Of a stretch of 39,579 nt of DNA, positions 30,321 through 38,597 are shown in pieces. Every line of letters begins with the position of its first letter. Position 1 is the first letter of the stretch. Both the position numbers and the translations under genes were made by a program. The stretch lies in the NCBI RefSeq assembly GCF_028206995.1, contig NZ_JAQLFL010000015.1, forward strand, positions 1 to 39,579, given 5' to 3'. This stretch comes from Collinsella aerofaciens. Its GTDB lineage: Bacteria > Actinomycetota > Coriobacteriia > Coriobacteriales > Coriobacteriaceae. The notes beneath the pieces were generated by a model. It was not told the origin of the DNA. It was given only the letters and a program-made list of their open reading frames with translations, and did not search any database.

Positions 30321-30857
30321 ATGAAGCGATCAATCCTCTCCGCGACCGCGGTCGCGGTCGCTTTCGGCATTGCGGTCGGCGGTCTGTGCGGCTGCGGCAA
30401 CATCGATCAATCCAATATCCCGCAATCGGCAAGCATAGAACCCGACCGTTCCTCGGTGAATATCAGCGTCACCGGATATCGCCTAGGCAGGGGGTCTTGG
30501 AACGTCGATTCCTCAACTGCGACAGGAGCCTCTTCCGGCTCGTTCGGGCAGCAGAAGGTTCTCGTCTGCGACCTCCTCCTGTCAAACAAGTCGAGTGAAA
30601 AGACCGTAATCTCGCCCATCGACCTGCTGTCGGCATCGCAGGCCGGCGAGACCCTGAAGTTCGGGGCACTATACGATAGCGAGGGCAATTTCCGGAATCC
30701 CGAGTCCGTCGAGGTCGAGCCGGGGCAGACCGTGAGCGGCATCGCCATCTGGAATATCGACGACCTGCAGACCCCCGTGAAAATCAAATTCAAGTGCGGC
30801 GATGAACTCCCGCTGACGATTATGCCGGGCAGGCTCAGTGAAGGCGATTCCAAGTAG
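30321..30857 (+). CDS. Lipoprotein with a DUF4352/DUF5067-like domain
   Basis: ATG 30321, with AGGATAAG upstream. The product has 178 residues. A lipoprotein signal peptide ends in GGLCGC with Cys25 as the likely lipidated residue. The remaining domain is beta-rich, with VNISVTGYRLG, VLVCDLLLSNKSSEKTVI and VEVEPGQTVSGIAIWNI. This pattern, common in DUF4352/DUF5067 lipoproteins of Gram-positive bacteria, forms an immunoglobulin-like fold. It has its own promoter. Surface lipoproteins in conjugative elements often act in surface or entry exclusion, but no evidence singles that out here. Confidence 0.85.
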   Translation: MKRSILSATAVAVAFGIAVGGLCGCGNIDQSNIPQSASIEPDRSSVNISVTGYRLGRGSWNVDSSTATGASSGSFGQQKVLVCDLLLSNKSSEKTVISPIDLLSASQAGETLKFGALYDSEGNFRNPESVEVEPGQTVSGIAIWNIDDLQTPVKIKFKCGDELPLTIMPGRLSEGDSK

Positions 30858-30882
30858 GCAGGCGGAATACGGGAGCGCCTGT

Positions 30883-31032
30883 ATGGATGGGTACTTCCGT
30901 TCCGATGCTTGTGCGTGGCTCGGTGGCCGTATGGAGCGCTATCAGCCGTACGTATGTAGGAAGAACAATAAGAAAAAAGTAATAAGAAGAATAAGAAGAA
31001 AAAGAAATCAAGGAAATATGCGCATGAGATAG
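30883..31032 (+). CDS. Possible small basic protein, 49 aa
   Basis: ATG 30883 follows GGGAG at 7-base spacing. The N-terminal half is ordinary (MDGYFRSDACAWLGGRMERY), but the second half (RKNNKKKVIRRIRRKRN) is encoded by an A-rich repeat tract also found outside genes. The ORF may be fortuitous, with the repeat producing a basic peptide. Confidence 0.25.
   Translation: MDGYFRSDACAWLGGRMERYQPYVCRKNNKKKVIRRIRRKRNQGNMRMR
30959..31015. repeat. A-rich AATAAGAA-type tract
   Basis: This is a long purine run in a 320-bp region without a confident gene (30858-31177). It shares an identical 20-mer with 5941-5960. The rest of the region, 31016-31177, shows no clear feature beyond the ribosome site at 31167-31172. 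Confidence 0.75.
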
Positions 31033-31177
31033 TCCCCGTGGTTTTGGCTAACTAGGCATGACGCATATGTGGAATCCAGTTACACAATTGCAGTGTCTAC
31101 TTGTGTCCCGCAATCGGTTCGATTCGGGGCGCTTGCGATGATTTGGATGAAATGAACTTCGCTGTTTGGAGGAAACC

Positions 31178-32566
31178 ATGAACCGCGTCGGCTTGAAAGA
31201 CTACCTGCTCAACCACGCAGACGATAACGATTTGCTGGACTGTGCGAAAGCATGGGATTTGGCGAACCAGTACGGGCAATTCGATACATATGAATCTGTG
31301 GAGGAAGCCGCCGAAGTCACCGATTGGGACGTGGCGCAAGCGCTTAATGAAGCCCGCCGTGTCGATCAGGATGCCGATTTCTTCCGCCTCAATGGCTATG
31401 GGCATCTCGAGAGCGTCAGCAAGGCAAGCCTTCTCGAGGATGCCCGCGACAACATCGACGATATAATCGATTGGCTTGGCAATGCCAGCCGATATGAACT
31501 TGAGGGCATCAGCTCGGATATCGAGCTGATGGTCGATGAGAATGACCCGTTCGAGATCATCAACGATGTCGACTGCTCTGTGCGAAAGCTCGGAAACGAC
31601 ATCGAGGTCGAGTTGAGTCGCGGGCAGGACAAGGCGACGCTGTCCTTCTCCAAGCTCGACGATATCGATGCCGATAAGATTGATTTGGCCAATGTGGCAT
31701 ACGCCACGGCCAAGGGTTATTACGTGTACGCCGACGGCGCCAACACCGAGGAGGTGCAGGCGGCGTTTTTCAAGGAGAGCGGACGCAGGCTATCGGATGC
31801 ACGTGCGGACGATCTGGCGGATGCCTGTGAGAAGAATATGGATGCACTGAAGCTAGTGCTCGATGATGACGAGATCGAGGCTCTCGAGAACTTCCACGAT
31901 GTCGAGCTTTGCAGCGAGACATATTGCGCGACGCTTGCCAATGAGGCGCATGAATGCAAGTACATCGCATCGGCTCTTGAGAAGATGGGCTTCGACGTGA
32001 GCCTTGCGGGATTGGCCGAGCTTCTCGCAGGGCGTGATATCATCAGCACGCAGTCCGTGCCAGAGCTTCTCGACACCATGGCTGACCGCTTCAGCCTCGA
32101 ACCTGAAGAGTGGGCGCGTATCGCCGAGCGGGCGCAGGCGAAGGAGCAAGTCCGCACGCAGGGACCGGATATCGGGGTCGAAATCGACAGCTACAACGAC
32201 GATGGCTTCATCACCGGTACGGTAACGGTCGATGGTGAATCCTGTTATTTCTATTGCCCGAATAATACGCGAAACCAGAACGATTACGATTCGGTCATCT
32301 TGGAGCCTTTCCGACCCGTTGGTTTCGAGGGCGATATCGAGGATGTCGATTTGCCCGCCGCCATCGATGAGAACCGGGAAATCGTCGAGCTGATCGTGTC
32401 CATGGAGGCCGCGCCGTATATGGATCCCGACAAACTGCCGGGTAGCGAGCAGAGCCTTGATTCGCTCTGCGATGAGAAGTCCGATGAGGCCCAATCGATG
32501 CGCTACGGCATGGAAGGTGTCGGCCTGCCCATGCTCGACGCCGCGGAACATCTGGCGAACTATTAG
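31178..32566 (+). CDS. Acidic cargo protein, 462 aa, with C-terminal LDSLCDEKSDEA motif
   Basis: ATG 31178 follows TTTGGAGG. The product is strongly acidic (repeated DD, DE and DID patterns), a property often seen in anti-restriction or DNA-mimic proteins. This is only a suggestion. The N-terminal part has VTDWDVAQALNEARR and FFRLNGYGHLESVSKASL. The middle is mainly helical (LADACEKNMDALKLVLDDDE), followed by a small beta-rich domain near residues 325-375 (GVEIDSYNDDGFITGTVTV). No domain name is certain. The motif LDSLCDEKSDEA begins 36 residues from the end and recurs almost exactly in the next gene. A terminator follows. Confidence 0.75.
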   Translation: MNRVGLKDYLLNHADDNDLLDCAKAWDLANQYGQFDTYESVEEAAEVTDWDVAQALNEARRVDQDADFFRLNGYGHLESVSKASLLEDARDNIDDIIDWLGNASRYELEGISSDIELMVDENDPFEIINDVDCSVRKLGNDIEVELSRGQDKATLSFSKLDDIDADKIDLANVAYATAKGYYVYADGANTEEVQAAFFKESGRRLSDARADDLADACEKNMDALKLVLDDDEIEALENFHDVELCSETYCATLANEAHECKYIASALEKMGFDVSLAGLAELLAGRDIISTQSVPELLDTMADRFSLEPEEWARIAERAQAKEQVRTQGPDIGVEIDSYNDDGFITGTVTVDGESCYFYCPNNTRNQNDYDSVILEPFRPVGFEGDIEDVDLPAAIDENREIVELIVSMEAAPYMDPDKLPGSEQSLDSLCDEKSDEAQSMRYGMEGVGLPMLDAAEHLANY

Positions 32567-32585
32567 GCTTGCGAATCCGTTATGG

Positions 32586-32622
32586 AGGGCGGGATGACGT
32601 TAATGCGGTATCCCACCCTTTA
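32586..32622 (+). terminator. Intrinsic terminator
   Basis: GGGCGGGAT (32587-32595) pairs with ATCCCACCC (32610-32618), with one mismatch, followed by TTTACTTT. It separates the two cargo genes. Confidence 0.6.
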
Positions 32623-32704
32623 CTTTCGTCCCATCGTCCCGTCTAGAATCCCTCGGCTTCCATACTCTGAATCAAATACGCAACGTGAAGCGATTGGAGT
32701 CACT

Positions 32705-34675
32705 ATGGCCTTGGTCATCAACCTGCACGGCCCGAACACCAACACGCTCGGCAACCTCATCGCCGGCGCTCTTACCGAAATGGGCTACAGCGCCAGCGCC
32801 GTACCCTCCTGTCGGCGGAACATGGAGCTCGAGGCGATGGGCGGAGATGAACAGGCGATCCGGCTGACAGACGGCTCGCTCGAAAGCTGCGTCGAGCTCG
32901 CGTCCATTCAGGCCGACCTCAACCGGCGCTCCATCGATTCCGGACAGGACGCCGTGATTGTGTGCGGCCCGGTGGTCGACAGCTTCTGGGGCTACAAGGG
33001 CGATCGCGAGGATCCCTTCTACCGCGCCGCCATCGAGACGGCGGTGGATTTCGACACCGCGCAGTACGAACTCGTCCCCAGCGGCGGTCTTTCCGAGCAG
33101 ACCCTCAAGAAGTTCAGGGCCTTCCTGCGAGATTGCGGGGTCAGGCCGCGAATCAGCAGCCAGCTCGATTACGGGTACCACGACGTCATCGATATCGTCC
33201 GGAATGAGGTCAAACTCGATCGCGAGAGGCATCCCGTGGAAAACATACATAAGGGCGATGTGGGCATCGATTGCGAGAAGGCCGTGGCCGGCTTCAAGAA
33301 TGCCGCGATCAGCGTGCAGGAGGCCATCAGACAGCTACCCGAGGGCAGCGAGATGCGAGCGAAGCTCGAGAGCATGGTCGACCGCGCCCTCGAGAACGGC
33401 TATGGCGGTATCCATCTCGAGACGGTGAGAAGACCAACTGGGAAGACGATGAGTCTCGGCGACCTCGTGCAGTCGGAAGTCGATGCCGCATCCAAGCGCA
33501 AGGATATCGCCCGTGACCTTGAGGGCGAGGCGGACGTTGCCGAGGTGGCGGATATGAAAACTGCCGAGCGAGATGAGAAAGTCAAAGAGGACAAGGATAA
33601 CAACAAGAATAAGAATAATAAGGAGAAGGATATGGAAAGCAACGGCGCGGATAAGAAGCCCGAGTACATCAACATCAGTTTCGAGAACAAGGACGTCCGC
33701 GTGAAACCGTATATGGACCGCAACGGCAACGAGCGCCTGCGCATCAACATGACGATGCCGAAGGGCACCATGGTCGGAGGCAAGGACCTCTCGGGCCTGA
33801 AGGTCTCCATGCCCGCCCGTGAGTTCATGAAGCAGGACAAGGATGCGGGGAAGCCCGTGAAGTACGGTTTCCGCTCCGACCGCGATGTGCGATTCTTCAA
33901 GTACGATGAGCAGAACCGTCGCATTGACTACCCCGGCGAGGGCGACCCCGCAGTCATGCCTTGTGATCTTGCGGCTGCCGTGGCGGCGGCCTATCAGTGC
34001 AAGGAAGCCTCCAAGTCTGAGCATCAACGTGACGTGTCCCACGAATACACGGGGCTCACTTTCGCCCCCTGCGATATGAAGGTCAAGACCGTTCCCGTCG
34101 AGGACGGCCCAGATAAGAATTTCCTGCTGTGCAAGCTCCCTCTCCATACCATGGTCGGCACCCGGGACCTCGGCGGCATGATCGTGAGCAAGTTCCTCAC
34201 GGACAGGCAGCTCGCCTATGCGCAGTCCGGTAAGCCCTTCACGGCGAGCTTCAAGTCGGATACGCCCATCCGCGTCTACCCCATCAGCGGCGAAGACTCC
34301 CGTAGCAATTTCGATTATGACTTCCGCACTCCGCAGGAATTCAGCGCCGGCGCTCTGGTCGCCGGCATCGAGGATGCCTACGATGCCCGCCTTCTCAACG
34401 CCCGCGACTACGAGCAGAATCTGGAGGCATCCGGCAGGGAAATGCCGCATGCCGCCGCAGACGCGAAGCAGATGCTCGAGGACCGCGATGCGGCGGCGTC
34501 GCGCCAAGGCAGCAAGGATGCGGCCTTGGAATACCATCGGGGCGGTGACGAGGACATGCCGCTGAGCGACCTGTGCGATGCGAAGAGCGACGAGGCGGCG
34601 GACCGACAAGCGGGACTGCCGACTATCATCCCAGGACCCGAGCTCGACCTCTACGACAAGGACGTTGAGTTCTAG
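32705..34675 (+). CDS. Two-module cargo protein: degenerate P-loop NTPase-like half plus a duplicated beta domain
   Basis: The start is ATG 32705 (GGAG upstream; the frame is open earlier but without a ribosome site). The product has 656 residues. The N-terminal 200 residues resemble AAA_28/NadR-like NTPases (MALVINLHGPNTNTLGN, then VELASIQADLNRRS and DAVIVCGPVVDSFWGY), but the Walker A GK-S/T is missing, so nucleotide binding is doubtful. A linker (about 290-308) is encoded by an A-rich tract. Then come two copies of an ~85-residue domain (YINISFENKDVRVKPY to FRSDRDVRFFKY, and LTFAPCDMKVKTVPV to FKSDTPIRVYPI), both with GTMVG/TMVGTRDL-type cores. An internal AGGAG-ATG at 33632 could yield the second half alone. 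LSDLCDAKSDEA begins 37 residues from the end, and an internal SLGDL lies near residue 250. Confidence 0.75.
   Translation: MALVINLHGPNTNTLGNLIAGALTEMGYSASAVPSCRRNMELEAMGGDEQAIRLTDGSLESCVELASIQADLNRRSIDSGQDAVIVCGPVVDSFWGYKGDREDPFYRAAIETAVDFDTAQYELVPSGGLSEQTLKKFRAFLRDCGVRPRISSQLDYGYHDVIDIVRNEVKLDRERHPVENIHKGDVGIDCEKAVAGFKNAAISVQEAIRQLPEGSEMRAKLESMVDRALENGYGGIHLETVRRPTGKTMSLGDLVQSEVDAASKRKDIARDLEGEADVAEVADMKTAERDEKVKEDKDNNKNKNNKEKDMESNGADKKPEYINISFENKDVRVKPYMDRNGNERLRINMTMPKGTMVGGKDLSGLKVSMPAREFMKQDKDAGKPVKYGFRSDRDVRFFKYDEQNRRIDYPGEGDPAVMPCDLAAAVAAAYQCKEASKSEHQRDVSHEYTGLTFAPCDMKVKTVPVEDGPDKNFLLCKLPLHTMVGTRDLGGMIVSKFLTDRQLAYAQSGKPFTASFKSDTPIRVYPISGEDSRSNFDYDFRTPQEFSAGALVAGIEDAYDARLLNARDYEQNLEASGREMPHAAADAKQMLEDRDAAASRQGSKDAALEYHRGGDEDMPLSDLCDAKSDEAADRQAGLPTIIPGPELDLYDKDVEF
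33595..33635 (+). repeat. A-rich tract inside the coding sequence, with an internal ribosome site
   Basis: GATAACAACAAGAATAAG-type sequence encodes a DNNKNKNNKEK linker between the modules of the 32705 gene. Its end forms AGGAG (33621-33625), six bases before an in-frame ATG at 33632. Confidence 0.65.
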
Positions 34676-34690
34676 AACCGTATACAAGCT

Positions 34691-34733
34691 AGAAAGAGAG
34701 GGGATATTCCGCAGGGGTATCCCCTCTCTTTCT
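34691..34733 (+). terminator. Long hairpin terminator
   Basis: AGAAAGAGAGGGGATA (34691-34706) is the exact inverted complement of 34718-34733. The 3' arm is pyrimidine-rich and T-containing. It closes the cargo gene transcript. Confidence 0.8.
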
Positions 34734-34841
34734 GCCGCTCGCGTCTACTTCTGTCCCCCTTTCGGTATGCATCTATTCGCATTCGTAAAGTCAGGCTATA
34801 CGAATGTGCAGAATATCGAAAGGATCGGAACGACAGTGGCA

Positions 34842-36107
34842 ATGCGGGAAATTCCCATAGAGGTTCTTGAAGGATTCAAGGTGCCCGATGCGGTTCTCCT
34901 CGGCCGCCGAGGCGATTCATGGGCCGCGGAACAGGATGGATTGAAGGCGGGTGCCTTCATCTCGGGTTCCGTTCGCGAAGGCGAGCGACTGTACCCCGAA
35001 CCCAATGGGCAGCTTATCCTCTCCCAGGACGGGGGCGATACCGCATCCGCGAGAATCTCCGCTATCCCGGCAAAGTTCTTCTCGGTCGCGGAAAAGTTCC
35101 GCGGGCTTCGAGACGTCTCCGCAGGGGAAAGCTATGAGATGGTCATCTCCAAGGCGGTGGGAAGTTGCTCGCTTATCAACCTCGGTAACCCCCTGTTGAC
35201 CGTCATGAAGGCAGCCGAGACCGCACGCGTCCGACCGGACAGACATATCGTCCTATCGCATGGGGCCTCGCGGATACAGGAACTCGTCGAGGATATATGC
35301 AATAGCTGGGCGCGTGAAGCCGTCTCGCGAATTGCGGAGCCGTCCCGCTTTCCAGACGTCGAGATACCGAACGGATTGACCGATGAGATTCTGGATAGCG
35401 CTTGGCGGCGGGCGGGCGAAGACCAAGCTGTCTATGATGACCTACGGTCGGACATCGGGTTCGCACAGGACGTCGTCCGCACCGCATTCGGCAAGGAGCT
35501 CGAATCCGAGGCGGGGTTCTACGATTCCAGCGCAACGGACAACGTCTGCTCCATGCTCGAAGCCATCGACACATCCGGTTATATCGTCATTCTCAAGGAT
35601 TCTGCCTCGGGAGCCTGCGATTACCTATTTTCGGACACGGTGTCCTTCACCAGGGCTCAACCGCGCAATGTCGGCGATTTCGTGTCCAAGCTGACCGACG
35701 GTCGCTATGGGCTCGGAAACGACTCGCAAGAATTCGAGCTTATCTTGGATGGCGGCAAGCTGATTCTAGATGAGACGCCGGGCATGGCGCACGGCAACAT
35801 GAAATTTGAAGTTCTGTTCATCGCCAAGTCGCTGAGTGACAAGGTGATTGCCGTGGAGAACGCAGACCTCTCGAGGGAAATGTCGCGTCTCCATATGCGA
35901 CGCGGGTCTTCCGCTGAGGGCCTCCTGGTCCGCTTGGCTGAGACGACCGGCGGCATCCTCAACATCGAACGGGATATCTGCGTGATTTTCGGTTGGGAAT
36001 TCACCGGAAACGGGCGAATGGAATCCCTCAGCGACCTCATGGAGGCCGTCGACCTTGAACCGCTGCAACCGCAGAGACCTGCCGGCAGCGGCAAAACGAG
36101 ATTTTAG
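34842..36107 (+). CDS. Hypothetical protein, 421 aa
   Basis: ATG 34842 (MREIPIEVLEGFKVP) is the best start. GTG 34836 is close, and no strong ribosome site decides between them. Visible segments are VLLGRRGDSWAAEQDG at the N-terminus, a central helical region (SHGASRIQELVEDIC, LDSAWRRAGEDQAVYDDL) and a mixed C-terminal half with EGLLVRLAETTGGILNI. No domain is recognised. It ends MESLSDLMEAVDLEPL then a short tail, a variant of the SLxDL C-terminal motif about 27 residues from the end. The next gene starts 10 bp later, so they form an operon. Confidence 0.7.
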   Translation: MREIPIEVLEGFKVPDAVLLGRRGDSWAAEQDGLKAGAFISGSVREGERLYPEPNGQLILSQDGGDTASARISAIPAKFFSVAEKFRGLRDVSAGESYEMVISKAVGSCSLINLGNPLLTVMKAAETARVRPDRHIVLSHGASRIQELVEDICNSWAREAVSRIAEPSRFPDVEIPNGLTDEILDSAWRRAGEDQAVYDDLRSDIGFAQDVVRTAFGKELESEAGFYDSSATDNVCSMLEAIDTSGYIVILKDSASGACDYLFSDTVSFTRAQPRNVGDFVSKLTDGRYGLGNDSQEFELILDGGKLILDETPGMAHGNMKFEVLFIAKSLSDKVIAVENADLSREMSRLHMRRGSSAEGLLVRLAETTGGILNIERDICVIFGWEFTGNGRMESLSDLMEAVDLEPLQPQRPAGSGKTRF

Positions 36108-36117
36108 GAGGGCGGAA

Positions 36118-36666
36118 ATGAATGTCGATATCCGGGACACCGGGATAGCACCCGACCCGAAGGGCAACGTCGAACTCGTGAGGTTCGGCTCGACGGCGAT
36201 ATTGTTTTGCGGCGGGGATGAGCCGTTCGCGGTCGTGAAGGGGTATGACGGCAAGACCGGCGAATGGTCGGGAGATGCCGTGCGCGTCGATGACCTGTCG
36301 GTCGCATGGGATATCGCCGACCCCGATATCATCGAGGATGCGACCGTCAAATGGACGCGCAGCGATGTGGCGGACATGCTCGAGGGCAGGGGAATCGAGG
36401 CGAACGTGTGGAACATCGATGCGGTGATGCAGACTCCCGATCTGGAGAACTCCCCCTCCCTGCTGGGCGAAATGTCAAAAGACGGAGGTAGGGACTATAT
36501 AGAGTTGACCATCACGCAGCTCTGCTCCGCTGGCGTGCTCGATGTCCCCGAAGGATTCAGGCTCGAGGAAGGGCTAGAGGAAGGTTTGGACGATATCGCG
36601 GGCCGTCTGGATGGGTGCTGCGTTGGCGATGGGTTCGACTATGCGGTTCAGCCGACAGAGCGTTAA
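36118..36666 (+). CDS. Hypothetical protein, 182 aa
   Basis: ATG 36118 has TAGGAGG upstream. The N-terminal third is beta-rich (VELVRFGSTAILFCGGDEPF), and the rest is helical and acidic (SDVADMLEGRGIEANVWNID, LEEGLEEGLDDIAGRL). No domain is recognised. It is the second gene of a two-gene operon with 34842. No terminator is obvious before operator 6. Confidence 0.7.
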   Translation: MNVDIRDTGIAPDPKGNVELVRFGSTAILFCGGDEPFAVVKGYDGKTGEWSGDAVRVDDLSVAWDIADPDIIEDATVKWTRSDVADMLEGRGIEANVWNIDAVMQTPDLENSPSLLGEMSKDGGRDYIELTITQLCSAGVLDVPEGFRLEEGLEEGLDDIAGRLDGCCVGDGFDYAVQPTER

Positions 36667-36690
36667 CAGAGCTTTCGAAATCGGTAGATA

Positions 36691-36738
36691 TGCCGCTGCG
36701 GCAAGGAACTGATCGCCCGCAAATCTGTCCCGTATCCT
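36691..36738 (+). promoter_or_regulatory. Regulon operator/promoter 6
   Basis: TGCCGCTGCGGCA (36691-36703), then TATCCT (36733-36738) 29 bp downstream. The five-gene operon starts at 36776. Confidence 0.65.
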
Positions 36739-36775
36739 GTTCCGAAACAAGCGTCGTCGATGAAAAGAGACACAT

Positions 36776-36985
36776 ATGAACGAACAGGACAGTTATTTCG
36801 AGAGGACCGAGCAGCAGATTCTCTTCTACCTATACGACAACAGGGGCCATGCCGTGAGCAAAACCGAACTTCAGAAGAATATCGATACCGCCCCTGCGGA
36901 ATCCACGCTCGAATCAATCCTCTTCTCCCTCAAGGTCAAGAAGCTCATCGAGTTCGATACGTACGGTAACGTGGCAATCGCCTAG
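36776..36985 (+). CDS. Small winged-helix protein, 69 aa
   Basis: ATG 36776, with AAAAGAG as a weak ribosome site. The peptide looks like one compact winged helix: FERTEQQILFYLYDNRGHAV, SKTELQKNIDTAPAESTLES, ILFSLKVKKLIEFDTYGNV. It is the first gene after operator 6 and may regulate the operon or the whole regulon. It lies 9 bp before the next start. Confidence 0.7.
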   Translation: MNEQDSYFERTEQQILFYLYDNRGHAVSKTELQKNIDTAPAESTLESILFSLKVKKLIEFDTYGNVAIA

Positions 36986-36994
36986 GAGGTTACG

Positions 36995-37546
36995 ATGATC
37001 GTCAAAGGCTCCTGCGAAATCTCGCTCAACCGCGCAGAACTCGTTGAGATGCTTGCAAAGCTGTACCTGCTCGATGGCGGGTACTCGTCCCTCGACCCGA
37101 TTCCATCCAGTGAAATCGCCAAGCTGGTGGTCAAGAAGTGTTCCCTTGGCTCTCCTGCGGGCGAATTCACCCTCTCGCTTACGGCGCGACAGTCGCTCAG
37201 GCTCTTCTGCCTGCTCGAAAAGGCCTCGGGTAGGCATATCCCCACGGAATCCTATCACCGCGCCGAAGCCGCAGCCGAAGAAATCTCGAACCGCTGCGAC
37301 CCGAGCCACTTCAAGTTGACCCCATCGGAGCGGGAATTCTACATGGCGGCTCTCGATGCCCTCGAGAAGAGCGTCGGCCAGCGCATCACGATTCGGGAAC
37401 TCTCGAATCAGGCAGGCGTGCAATACGAGCCGTTCCGCCGCCTGGTGAAGCGCCTTGAGCATATCGGCTATATCGAACGTTTCGGCAAGCTCACTGCCTC
37501 CTTCGACCGTGAACATGCCATGGAACTTCTGCGTATAGGCGTCTAG
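36995..37546 (+). CDS. Hypothetical protein with a C-terminal winged helix, 183 aa
   Basis: ATG 36995 follows TAGGAGG. The N-terminal ~100 residues are not recognised (LNRAELVEMLAKLYLLDGGY, FTLSLTARQSLRLFCLLEKA). The C-terminal ~70 residues form a winged-helix-like segment: LTPSEREFYMAALDALEKSV, ITIRELSNQAGVQYEPFRRL and VKRLEHIGYIERFGKL. It probably binds DNA. Together with the preceding small winged-helix gene it suggests a regulatory start to this operon. Confidence 0.7.
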   Translation: MIVKGSCEISLNRAELVEMLAKLYLLDGGYSSLDPIPSSEIAKLVVKKCSLGSPAGEFTLSLTARQSLRLFCLLEKASGRHIPTESYHRAEAAAEEISNRCDPSHFKLTPSEREFYMAALDALEKSVGQRITIRELSNQAGVQYEPFRRLVKRLEHIGYIERFGKLTASFDREHAMELLRIGV

Positions 37547-37567
37547 ATAGAGTTTTGGAAGCGTCCC

Positions 37568-38074
37568 ATGGATAACCGCCGCAACATCTTCCCCATCACC
37601 TTCGAGCCTGTCAGGAAACTCCTCATCACTGCTTATAAGTCCGGTGATTTCACAGCAGCGGATGCCATCATCATGCGAAACACAGTCAAGCAGACGGGCA
37701 TGGTCTGGAAACTCATGAACGGATCCATAGATGCATATTGCTGGTCGAGTGGGCGGGCCGTTGCGTATATGCTCTCCCGCACCTCCCATCCGGGATACAT
37801 GCTCCAGCTTACCAGCTTCGCCCGAGGACACGCGACCGGGGATACCAATATCAAACACGCCAGCGAACTGCGCCTGCCGGACGGAGCATGCGCGGTGGGC
37901 GTGGAGCATGCGGGCTTGGGTATCGAGGGCGAGCTGGCCGAGAGGTTCGGCATCTACATCACGCCAGATGCGTATGAGCGGTTCGGTCGGTGCGGCGATG
38001 TGCCCGAGAGTTGCGAATCTGTTCAATTTCGCGTGCAAAATTCGGACCGCGAAATATCGAACTGCGAGCGTTAG
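37568..38074 (+). CDS. Tandem paralogue A, 168 aa, unknown function
   Basis: ATG 37568, with TGGAAG upstream. It aligns without gaps, over the whole length, with the next gene; more than half the positions are identical by eye. Conserved blocks are LMNGxxDAYCWSSG, YMLSRTSHPGYxLQLT, LPDGACAVGV and ELAERFGIYIT. The invariant His, Cys, Trp and Gly positions suggest a folded enzyme-like or ligand-binding domain, but I do not recognise it. The two copies probably arose by tandem duplication. Confidence 0.75.
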   Translation: MDNRRNIFPITFEPVRKLLITAYKSGDFTAADAIIMRNTVKQTGMVWKLMNGSIDAYCWSSGRAVAYMLSRTSHPGYMLQLTSFARGHATGDTNIKHASELRLPDGACAVGVEHAGLGIEGELAERFGIYITPDAYERFGRCGDVPESCESVQFRVQNSDREISNCER

Positions 38075-38082
38075 GAGACTGC

Positions 38083-38589
38083 ATGGGAATCAACCGCAAT
38101 ATCTCCCCCATCGCTTTCGAGCCCGTTGAAGAGCTCATCGATGCGGCATACGTCTCTGAAGACTTCAGTTTGGCGGATGCGGTCATCGCCCGAAACACGG
38201 TCAGGGAGACGAGCATGGTCTCTAGGCTGATGAATGGAACCATGGATGCATATTGTTGGTCGAGCGGTGATCGCGTGTCGTACATGCTTTCCCGTACCTC
38301 CCATCCGGGATATACACTTCAACTCACGGACTTCTTCCAAGGCCGTGCAATCGGGGACATAGATATCAAGCACACCGGCGAGCTCGCGCTGCCCGACGGT
38401 GCATGCGCCGTGGGCGTGGTACACGCGGACCTCGGCATCGAGAATGAGCTCGCCGAACGCTTCGGCATCTACATCACCCGCGATGCCTTTGAGCAGTTTG
38501 GGCATATCGGCGAACGAGCCGACTCTCGCGATTCCATCCAGTCGGATACACGGTCTGCGGACCTTGAAATATCGATTTGCGAGCGTTAG
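38083..38589 (+). CDS. Tandem paralogue B, 168 aa, unknown function
   Basis: ATG 38083 follows TAGGAG, 8 bp after paralogue A. It has exactly the same length as A and the same conserved blocks, including DAYCWSSG, SRTSHPGY and FGIYIT, and a similar terminal EIS-x-CER. Differences cluster in the N-terminal helix and the variable region near residues 145-160. Retention of both copies in frame implies both are used, perhaps as a heteromer or as variants of an immunity or defence-like function. That is inference. Confidence 0.75.
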   Translation: MGINRNISPIAFEPVEELIDAAYVSEDFSLADAVIARNTVRETSMVSRLMNGTMDAYCWSSGDRVSYMLSRTSHPGYTLQLTDFFQGRAIGDIDIKHTGELALPDGACAVGVVHADLGIENELAERFGIYITRDAFEQFGHIGERADSRDSIQSDTRSADLEISICER

Positions 38590-38597
38590 GAGAAGAT

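Noticed and set aside
36079..36092. TGCCGGCAGCGGCA, close to the regulon palindrome
   Set aside because: It has an extra base in the centre, lies inside the end of the 34842 gene, and has no -10 hexamer before the gene at 36118 at the fixed spacing.
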